This document shows positions 52,941 to 59,061 of a stretch of DNA of 64,000 bases, piece after piece (position 1 is the first letter of the stretch; every line of letters begins with the position of its first letter). Made by a program: the position numbers and the translations under genes. The stretch is from Aquincolibacterium sp964606385 (GTDB taxonomy: Bacteria > Omnitrophota > Omnitrophia > Omnitrophales > Aquincolibacteriaceae): contig CAZSFZ010000008.1 of NCBI GenBank assembly GCA_964606385.1, forward strand, positions 16,807-80,806. Direction: 5' to 3'. The notes under the pieces are model-generated. The model was not told the DNA's origin and ran no database searches. It saw only the letters and a program-made list of their open reading frames with translations.

Positions 52941-53344
52941 TGATCGTCGCAGCAGGAACTCTTGCCCAAACGGTCGTTCAGATAACGCAAAAGCATCTTC
53001 ACCGTGAAGCAATCCGCGAGTTTCGAGATCTGCGGATCTTTGGAAAATTCATCGAGTTCCAGGTATGGGAGCTTCGCGCGAAGTTCGGCGAGGCCCTCCG
53101 CGGTGACGACGCCTTCCTTCACGAAACGCTCGTCGTTTAAGAGGTTGCTGGGAAAAAGCTCTCCGGCCGGGATCTTGATATTGAACGCCTTCTCAAGACG
53201 GAAAACGATATCGATAAAATCGATTGATTCGGCGCCGAGATCGCGTTTGAGGGAAGCTTCCGGAGTGATGTCGGCCTCGTCCACTCCGAGGGCTCCGGCA
53301 AGGGTTTGTTGGACTTTGGTAAAGAGCTCTTTCTCCATAATCAT
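52928..53344 (-). CDS. Acyl carrier protein with cysteine-rich tail
   Basis: The protein has 138 residues. The first 80 are an ACP fold with the phosphopantetheine site Ser40 in DLGAESIDFIDIV. The remaining 58 residues are an extra C-terminal extension ending in SSCCDDQCCQ; normal ACPs stop near residue 80. Four cysteines around two acids could bind a metal or form disulfides. AAGGA lies about 9 nt before the ATG. It is followed by its transferase and preceded by the intact hot-dog dehydratase. Confidence 0.88.
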   Translation of the reverse strand: MIMEKELFTKVQQTLAGALGVDEADITPEASLKRDLGAESIDFIDIVFRLEKAFNIKIPAGELFPSNLLNDERFVKEGVVTAEGLAELRAKLPYLELDEFSKDPQISKLADCFTVKMLLRYLNDRLGKSSCCDDQCCQ

Positions 53345-53366
53345 GCTACCGTCCTTCCTAAGTTGT

Positions 53367-53777
53367 CTATGACAATGCTGATGATTGCGGGTTCTTCACT
53401 TTGGCCAGCGTCAGCTTGGCCGACACGGCCACCTCGCCGTGATAAAAAAGCTTCGCGTCCCAGACCGTCTCTTCGCCCCCGTCCTGCGTGAGCATGAGCC
53501 GGCTTTCCCATTCATCGCCGGGCCTGAGATATTTCGAGAACCTCGTCGCGCGGATCTGCTTCAAAAAATAATGCTGTCCTTCGCCGCCCGGAAGCGATGC
53601 CAGGTACCGTTCGGCGGTCTGCTTCAGCATTTCAAGCGCCAACACGCCCGGAAGCACCGGAAAACCCGGGAAATGGTCCTGAAAAAATTCGGAATCTTCG
53701 GGAATACGGCCGCAGGCCGAGATCCCCGCCCCTTCTTTGATCCACAAAATCTTATCGATCGCCAACTGGGTCATCAT
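53367..53777 (-). CDS. FabZ-like hot-dog dehydratase
   Basis: The 136-residue protein has the complete beta-hydroxyacyl-ACP dehydratase site: FQDHFPGFPVLPGVLALEMLKQ region with His35 and Glu49. It should remove water from beta-hydroxyacyl-ACP to give the trans-2-enoyl chain. No enoyl reductase is seen in the operon, so double bonds could be kept, which would lead to a polyene-like product. The ATG overlaps the methyltransferase stop by 4 bp. Confidence 0.88.
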   Translation of the reverse strand: MMTQLAIDKILWIKEGAGISACGRIPEDSEFFQDHFPGFPVLPGVLALEMLKQTAERYLASLPGGEGQHYFLKQIRATRFSKYLRPGDEWESRLMLTQDGGEETVWDAKLFYHGEVAVSAKLTLAKVKNPQSSALS

Positions 53778-54460
53778 GCCACCTTGTCCAGCACATAGAT
53801 CCCGTTCAAAATGCGGAACCCCAGAAGCCAGGTATAAAAACTCTTGAAAAAACCGACATTAAAACCGGCACTCCGGAAGAATTCCCGCCACTCCCCGTCC
53901 TTACGGAACTGGTGCGGGTGCGCCGCGAACTCCACGTTAAGGAGCCTGTCCCGGCAAATCGTCCAGAACCTTCCGACTGCGTGACGGTAAAGGTCCTCGA
54001 CCACGACCACTTTTCCGCGCGTCACCCGGCGGACCTCCGCAAAAAGCTCCTGGGGGTCCGGAACATGGTGCAACATCGTCACCAGGATCGTTACATCAAA
54101 ACTCTGATCCGGGAACGGGATCTTCCTGCCGTCATAAAGGACCACAGGCGCCTTCTGGTAACCGGGATTGACGACATCCAGGACCAGATGTTCATGCCCC
54201 CGTTTCCGGAGGGGCGCGTCGTAAAAACCCCAGCCGCCGCCGAGATCCAGAATACGGCTCCCCGGAGGGAGCTGATCTTCAAAAAGCTGCGTTATCTTTT
54301 CCGCACGAACTTCAAGGGCGCCGTGAACAAGATGCCTGACGATCCAGTCCAAGATACGGCGCTGAAAAACCTGAAAATGATCGCTGGTAATGATGTTCTT
54401 GATCCCGTTCGTTTGGATTTTGAGCGGAGAATTATAGCATAGGGTTTCTTTTTGCCCCAA
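53774..54460 (-). CDS. Class I SAM-dependent methyltransferase
   Basis: The 228-residue frame has the SAM-binding motif ILDLGGGWGFYD, a motif II aspartate (LVLDVVNPG), and LVTMLHHVPDP, typical of UbiE/Methyltransf_11 proteins. The substrate is unknown but should be an intermediate or product of this operon. No ATG exists near the start. The longest frame begins at a TTG (54458-54460) which itself lies in a promoter-like sequence whose -10 (TATAAT, 54431-54436) is inside the frame. The true start may therefore be downstream, for example the TTG at 54350-54352, or transcription may begin elsewhere. Confidence 0.78.
   Translation of the reverse strand: MGQKETLCYNSPLKIQTNGIKNIITSDHFQVFQRRILDWIVRHLVHGALEVRAEKITQLFEDQLPPGSRILDLGGGWGFYDAPLRKRGHEHLVLDVVNPGYQKAPVVLYDGRKIPFPDQSFDVTILVTMLHHVPDPQELFAEVRRVTRGKVVVVEDLYRHAVGRFWTICRDRLLNVEFAAHPHQFRKDGEWREFFRSAGFNVGFFKSFYTWLLGFRILNGIYVLDKVA
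54431..54460 (-). promoter_or_regulatory. Candidate promoter of the polyketide-like operon
   Basis: TTGGGG (54455-54460), 18 bp, perfect TATAAT (54431-54436) on the minus strand. It would drive the nine-gene operon ending at the terminator at 48044-48082. It overlaps the first codons of the longest methyltransferase frame, which makes that start doubtful. Confidence 0.5.
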
Positions 54461-54527
54461 GTATCTTTTTCAACCTCACCCAGCAGAGCCCGTTACGTCA
54501 AAAAAAGTAGCCTGTCCCCACTTTCTT

Positions 54528-54536
54528 TGGTATTCT
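54528..54536 (+). promoter_or_regulatory. Extended -10 before the ketoreductase, possibly leaderless
   Basis: TGG-TATTCT forms an extended -10 on the plus strand, ending 8 nt before the ketoreductase ATG (54545). No Shine-Dalgarno sequence lies between them, so a leaderless mRNA is possible. The -35 is weak. Confidence 0.4.
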
Positions 54537-54544
54537 CTACGCCT

Positions 54545-55303
54545 ATGACTCAAAACCTCAAAGGCAAAGTCGCGTTGATCACAGGAGCTTCCCGCGGGAT
54601 CGGTAAAGCCATTGCCCTGCGTCTGGCCGACGACGGCGTGAATATCGCGGTCAATTACCTCCAGGATGAAACGGCCGCGAAAAAAACCGTTGATGAACTT
54701 CTTGCCAAAGGAGTAAAAGCTGCCTCTTTCCAAGCCAATGTCGGGGACCTCGACGCGCACAAGGCCCTTTTTGATGACATCCTGAAAACCTTCGGCACGA
54801 TCGACATCCTGATCCATAACGCCGCCCTCGGAGCCTTCAAGGCCGTTTACCGCCTCAAGATGAATCATTGGGACCTTTCGATGAATATCAACGCCAAGGC
54901 GTTCCTGGCGCTCGCGCAGAAGGCGATCCCCATCATGGAACCCAAGAAGGACGGCATCATCATCGCCCTCTCAAGCCTCGGCGCTCACCGTTTCATCCCG
55001 AATTACGGCGCGATCGGCATTTCGAAGGCGGCCATTGAGACCACGGTCCGGTATCTAGGCGTGGAACTCATGCCCAAGGGGATCCGTACGAATTGCGTCT
55101 CGGGAGGACTGGTGGATACGGACGCGCTCAGGATGTTCCCGTTTTATGATGAGTTCAAAGCGGAAGTCCTGAAAAGAACTCCCGGCGGCAGGATCGGAAA
55201 ACCGGAAGACTTGGCCCGCGTCGTCGCGTTCCTTTGCTCCCCTGAATCCTCGTGGATCGTCGGCCAAACGATCATCGCCGACGGCGGTCTTTCCCTGATC
55301 TGA
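54545..55303 (+). CDS. FabG-like short-chain ketoreductase
   Basis: From the ATG at 54545 the protein has 252 residues and the classical SDR features: TGASRGIG cofactor loop, NAALG, the catalytic Ser (ALSSLG), and YGAIGISKAA, the Tyr-x6-Lys-like segment (Tyr with the following Lys in SKAAIE). Length and C-terminal GQTIIADGG fit a 3-oxoacyl-ACP reductase. Its position next to the type II polyketide-like operon, divergent from the methyltransferase, supplies the ketoreduction step missing from that operon. The longer frame from 54452 lacks a good start. It ends 1 bp from the convergent lipoprotein gene. Confidence 0.88.
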   Translation: MTQNLKGKVALITGASRGIGKAIALRLADDGVNIAVNYLQDETAAKKTVDELLAKGVKAASFQANVGDLDAHKALFDDILKTFGTIDILIHNAALGAFKAVYRLKMNHWDLSMNINAKAFLALAQKAIPIMEPKKDGIIIALSSLGAHRFIPNYGAIGISKAAIETTVRYLGVELMPKGIRTNCVSGGLVDTDALRMFPFYDEFKAEVLKRTPGGRIGKPEDLARVVAFLCSPESSWIVGQTIIADGGLSLI

Positions 55304-55304
55304 T

Positions 55305-55511
55305 CTATACCGTGATCTTCCCCGGCGCCGGACTTCCGGGAATATAATCCGCCGTATCAAACCCCGCTGTCTTGGCTGTGGTCTGTCCGTCCTGACCCGT
55401 ATGCCAATAACCGGCACCTCCCGCGACGCGAACACAACCACTGAACAGGACCACGCAAAGCAACGCGCCTGAAAAGAGCGTCGGGCGAAGGATCACCTGT
55501 GCGCCCTTCAT
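55305..55511 (-). CDS. Small lipoprotein
   Basis: The 68-residue protein has an N-terminal basic region, a hydrophobic stretch and the lipobox LFSGC (Cys26). The mature part is 43 residues, Gly/Thr-rich and unstructured. No family was recognised. The start overlaps the lnt stop by 4 bp; Lnt would itself N-acylate this product. Confidence 0.6.
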   Translation of the reverse strand: MKGAQVILRPTLFSGALLCVVLFSGCVRVAGGAGYWHTGQDGQTTAKTAGFDTADYIPGSPAPGKITV

Positions 55512-57100
55512 GATTTTCGTGCCTCCCTCAGGAAAACGGCCAGAATAAGAAAAAGAGCAATCGCGGCATAAGGGAACAGGAAGCCCCCCTGCCGGTAGAG
55601 CGTTCGTTCCGCCACAAGGGGCAGGTCGAGCGTTTTTTGCCCCATGACGAAAGTTTCATCTCCTCTTTTATCTTTCACCGTGCCAAGGATCCTTCCCTGG
55701 TGAGAGATAAAGGCCGAAACCCCGGTGTTCGCCGCGCGCACGACCGCTACCCCATTTTCCACAGCCCGGAAGATCGAAGCCTGGAGATGCTGGTAGGGCG
55801 CGCCCGTTTTCCCGAACCAGGCGTCGTTGGTGAGCACGACGAGAAAATTCGCGCCGCGATCAGCGAGGTCCCGCGCGAGATCCGCAAAAATATCTTCGAA
55901 GCAGATCAGCACCCCGAACGGCCACTCGTCACGTGCCCAGTGAAAAACCACGGGAACGGTCCCGTGACTGAAATCGCTGATCCCGAACGCGTCCGCCACG
56001 GGCGTCAACCACCCCAGAACAGACTTGAATGGAATGTATTCGCCGAAAGGCACGAGCCGGAGCTTGTCATAACGTTGCCCGAAAGCCCCGTCTTTTTTCA
56101 GAAAATACGCGCTGTTATACAACTCGGTTTCGCTTACCCAATGAAGCCCTCCGACCAGAAAAGCTGTTTGTGTCTCCGATGCCGCGATGGAAATACGTTC
56201 CGCCTGAAGGTCCCGGTTGAAGTAACCCGGGAAAGCCGCTTCCGGCCAAAGGATCAGGTCCGGTTGTTCCAGCGCCGCGAGCTGCGCCAGTTTTTCATAA
56301 ATTTCGAGGATCTTGTCCTTGGCCATGACCTCCCACTTCACGGACTGCGGGATATTCCCCTGCAGGACCGAGACCCGGAGGTATTCTTTAGGCTCTAAAG
56401 TCCTTGTGAGCTCCGTTTTTCCGTAACCCCAAATCCCCAAAACCACCATTAGGATGATGAAAAGCGAACTCGACGCAACGCGAAAGTCCTTGCGATGGAA
56501 CCACGCATACAGGATCGAGGCGTTCACGAAAGCGATCAGAAAACCCAAACCGTAGGAGCCGATGACTTTCACGCACTGGATCATGGGAAGGTAAGAGGCT
56601 TGAGAATATGCAAGCAGGTTCCAGCCGAATCCGAAAACCGGCATTTCGGCGCGCGCGAATTCAGTGGCCGTCCACGCGAGTGCGATCCAGCATGTTTTAA
56701 ACCAAAAATTCCTTTTCGTCCGCATGCCAAGATAAGCAAGCCACGCGAATCCCACGATGAAAAGAGATTGGTACGCCACCGCGAGCATCCAGCCCACGGT
56801 CGCGACGTGCGTCAGCCAATGAAGCGACAAACCGAAGAACACGAGGCCGGTGATAAGGCCGAAACCCAGGGCCTGCGCGGGGTTTTGGGCGTGATCGATC
56901 GAAGCAAGGAGCGGGATCAGCGCGATCCAAGCGAGAAAACCGGCGTTCGCGGTGGGATAACACAGCGCGAGGAGAATTCCTGAAACAATCTGATAAAGAT
57001 ACGGCGTACGGAGTATGGAGTATGGAACATTTTTCTCTTCCGTCGTCTTTGTTTTATGCTGATGCGCGCCTGTCGCATTCGAAACTGATGTTTTATTCAC
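55508..57100 (-). CDS. lnt: Apolipoprotein N-acyltransferase
   Basis: The 530-residue protein has about six N-terminal transmembrane helices and a C-terminal nitrilase-like domain with the catalytic residues in LILWPEAAFPGYF (Glu) and VLICFEDIF (Cys), plus a conserved Lys. Lnt adds the third acyl chain to lipoproteins, which fits the Lol system found here. The N-terminal 37 residues are a hydrophilic tail not found in typical Lnt and include the segment PYSILRTPYLYQ, encoded by tandem GGAGTAT units (57010-57026). The start overlaps the GT-C gene by ATGA. Confidence 0.94.
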   Translation of the reverse strand: MNKTSVSNATGAHQHKTKTTEEKNVPYSILRTPYLYQIVSGILLALCYPTANAGFLAWIALIPLLASIDHAQNPAQALGFGLITGLVFFGLSLHWLTHVATVGWMLAVAYQSLFIVGFAWLAYLGMRTKRNFWFKTCWIALAWTATEFARAEMPVFGFGWNLLAYSQASYLPMIQCVKVIGSYGLGFLIAFVNASILYAWFHRKDFRVASSSLFIILMVVLGIWGYGKTELTRTLEPKEYLRVSVLQGNIPQSVKWEVMAKDKILEIYEKLAQLAALEQPDLILWPEAAFPGYFNRDLQAERISIAASETQTAFLVGGLHWVSETELYNSAYFLKKDGAFGQRYDKLRLVPFGEYIPFKSVLGWLTPVADAFGISDFSHGTVPVVFHWARDEWPFGVLICFEDIFADLARDLADRGANFLVVLTNDAWFGKTGAPYQHLQASIFRAVENGVAVVRAANTGVSAFISHQGRILGTVKDKRGDETFVMGQKTLDLPLVAERTLYRQGGFLFPYAAIALFLILAVFLREARKS

Positions 57101-58932
57101 AACGACTCCAAACTCAGTGATTTTAATTCTGTTTTAATACGCGCGATGTCAAGCTGACGCCACCGGTTGATACCCTCCAACGCCTGGCTGAATTTGATTC
57201 GAGCTTCCTCGATACGCCCCAAAGATTTCAGGGCACAAGCCCATTCAAAAATAACTCCAATATCATCGGGGTCCAGAGAAGCAGCTTTTGCGAGCATGGC
57301 CTCCGCTTCCTGATACCGTCCTTCTTTATTGTAAACCAATCCTAGATTGTAAAAAGCGTCTACATAATAAGGGAAAAGATGGGTCGCCTCTTTGAATTTC
57401 TTCTCAGCCGCCACCATATCTCCCACGGAAAATTTAATGACGCCCTCATTAAAAACAACAAAGCGGTCATAGGGCGCCAATCGTTTTAATTCTTCGAGAG
57501 CTGCTTCAGCTTCCTCATACTTCTTTTGGGAGATCGCGGCATCCACTTGAATAAGACCTTCGCGAACCCATCCCAGATGCGCGTCCACCGGGCGGCTTGG
57601 GCTGACCGAGGCAAGCGAGTATCCTGTCGTAAAAAAAACGCACCCCAAGAGTCCTGAAGCCAGCGCGAAAGCCGCATACCGCTTGTTCCGGATCCATTCC
57701 AGCAACATCGCTACGCCGTGTCCTGCAAAAAGAGACAAAAAGGGGATCAATGCGAGACGATGCTTTGCCATCACAAAAAACAATAGCATGACAAAAATAA
57801 ATGCGGCGAGAATCAAATAAAGCAAAAAGGTTCTTCGGAACATCCTGAATGACAACACCATCCCAAGAACGGCGAATGGCAAGATCCACCGGAGACCCTG
57901 CGGCAAAAAACGACTAATCCGAACCCCGCCCGGAACATACCTCCATTCATGTTCGACGACAAGCTCTTCGGACGCAAAGATCGCTTTGATTTTCTGCCAG
58001 ATCAGTCCGCCGTAAAGAAGCGGCTGCTGTTGGATGAACTTCAATGCTTCTCTCCCCCAATATCGGGAGACCTCGGTATCGCTGAGATCCCGTCCCGAAA
58101 CGCCGCGCGCGATAGCCCTTGCATCGCGGCAGATCCCTTTCTGGGTTGCCGCAAAGTCTTCGGGACAGAAGAAAAATCCTTTTGCTCTCGGATTGTTCCC
58201 TAAAAAGAAATTAATACCAAGCACCTGAGGCCCCACGGTCAGCGTCCGATGCGCGATGGAATCGCGAGCAAACTGAAGCGATACAATCAAAAGAAAACCT
58301 GCTATGAATAGAGCGGCATAGCGTATCGTTTTCGCGAAAATCCATTTCCCCTGATACAAAACCCAAGCGATGGCGGGAAAACCAAAAAAAAGCACATTGG
58401 CCTGGGTCAGAACCGTGACGCCAAAAAGCATGCCTGTTAAAAAGAAACGCTTCAACGTCGGTGATTCTTGAAGGTCAAGCATCCCTAAAAATAACCATGA
58501 GATCAGGACAACGGAAAGGCTTGTGTACATCAGCATACTCTCGAAGAAAAGAAAATACGGATAAAAGGAGCATAACAATCCCGCGATCAAACCGGCTGTT
58601 TTTCCGAACAGCCGAGAACCGATCCAATAGATAAGCACGGCATTGACGATGCCGAGCAAATACTGAACAAAAAGCACTATAACCAACTGACCGGAAAAAA
58701 GCTTAGCCAGAAGACCAAGAAAATAAATGTAGAATGGCCAGCTGAGGTTGAGATCCTTTTGAGAAAAATCCCCCCAAGCGATATCTTTCGCCTTCCAGAA
58801 AAAAGCCTGGCTGTCCCCATCCGGTCGAAAAGGAAAAGCGGCCGTTTTCACGTAATCGTGCATCCATAACAGCCGAACCATCAATCCGACAATGATGACG
58901 ATCCAAAGAAAGATCCGATCGGTCCTATTCAT
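57097..58932 (-). CDS. GT-C membrane glycosyltransferase with TPR repeats
   Basis: The 611-residue protein has ten or more predicted transmembrane helices (about 1-430), with an early DGDSQAF acidic motif like the first-loop Asp of PMT/ArnT-type GT-C enzymes, and a C-terminal tail (about 450-600) of tetratricopeptide repeats (AEAALEELKRLAPYD, AFYNLGLVYNKEGRYQEAEAM). It probably transfers a sugar from a lipid-phosphate donor, with the TPR tail outside. Acceptor unknown. It lies between a possible 42-codon leader frame and lnt. Confidence 0.75.
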   Translation of the reverse strand: MNRTDRIFLWIVIIVGLMVRLLWMHDYVKTAAFPFRPDGDSQAFFWKAKDIAWGDFSQKDLNLSWPFYIYFLGLLAKLFSGQLVIVLFVQYLLGIVNAVLIYWIGSRLFGKTAGLIAGLLCSFYPYFLFFESMLMYTSLSVVLISWLFLGMLDLQESPTLKRFFLTGMLFGVTVLTQANVLFFGFPAIAWVLYQGKWIFAKTIRYAALFIAGFLLIVSLQFARDSIAHRTLTVGPQVLGINFFLGNNPRAKGFFFCPEDFAATQKGICRDARAIARGVSGRDLSDTEVSRYWGREALKFIQQQPLLYGGLIWQKIKAIFASEELVVEHEWRYVPGGVRISRFLPQGLRWILPFAVLGMVLSFRMFRRTFLLYLILAAFIFVMLLFFVMAKHRLALIPFLSLFAGHGVAMLLEWIRNKRYAAFALASGLLGCVFFTTGYSLASVSPSRPVDAHLGWVREGLIQVDAAISQKKYEEAEAALEELKRLAPYDRFVVFNEGVIKFSVGDMVAAEKKFKEATHLFPYYVDAFYNLGLVYNKEGRYQEAEAMLAKAASLDPDDIGVIFEWACALKSLGRIEEARIKFSQALEGINRWRQLDIARIKTELKSLSLESL

Positions 58933-59053
58933 AAGCCGATTGTTTTACTTTCATGATGTTGGAAAGGGATCGGATCATGAAAAACATTCCCATGGAAAAC
59001 TCGGTTGTATGCAGCCGAAACGGAAGGTTCTTTACCCGCATGGAGATGCTCAT
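58925..59053 (-). CDS. Possible small protein, 42 aa
   Basis: An open frame of 42 codons starts 8 bp after the secA stop and ends in TAG overlapping the ATG of the GT-C gene by 8 bp. It is rich in Met and Ser with a short hydrophobic middle (FSMGMFFMI). No ribosome site is visible. It may be a short upstream frame coupling secA to the GT-C gene, or chance. Confidence 0.2.
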   Translation of the reverse strand: MSISMRVKNLPFRLHTTEFSMGMFFMIRSLSNIMKVKQSAYE

Positions 59054-59061
59054 ATCGAAAC

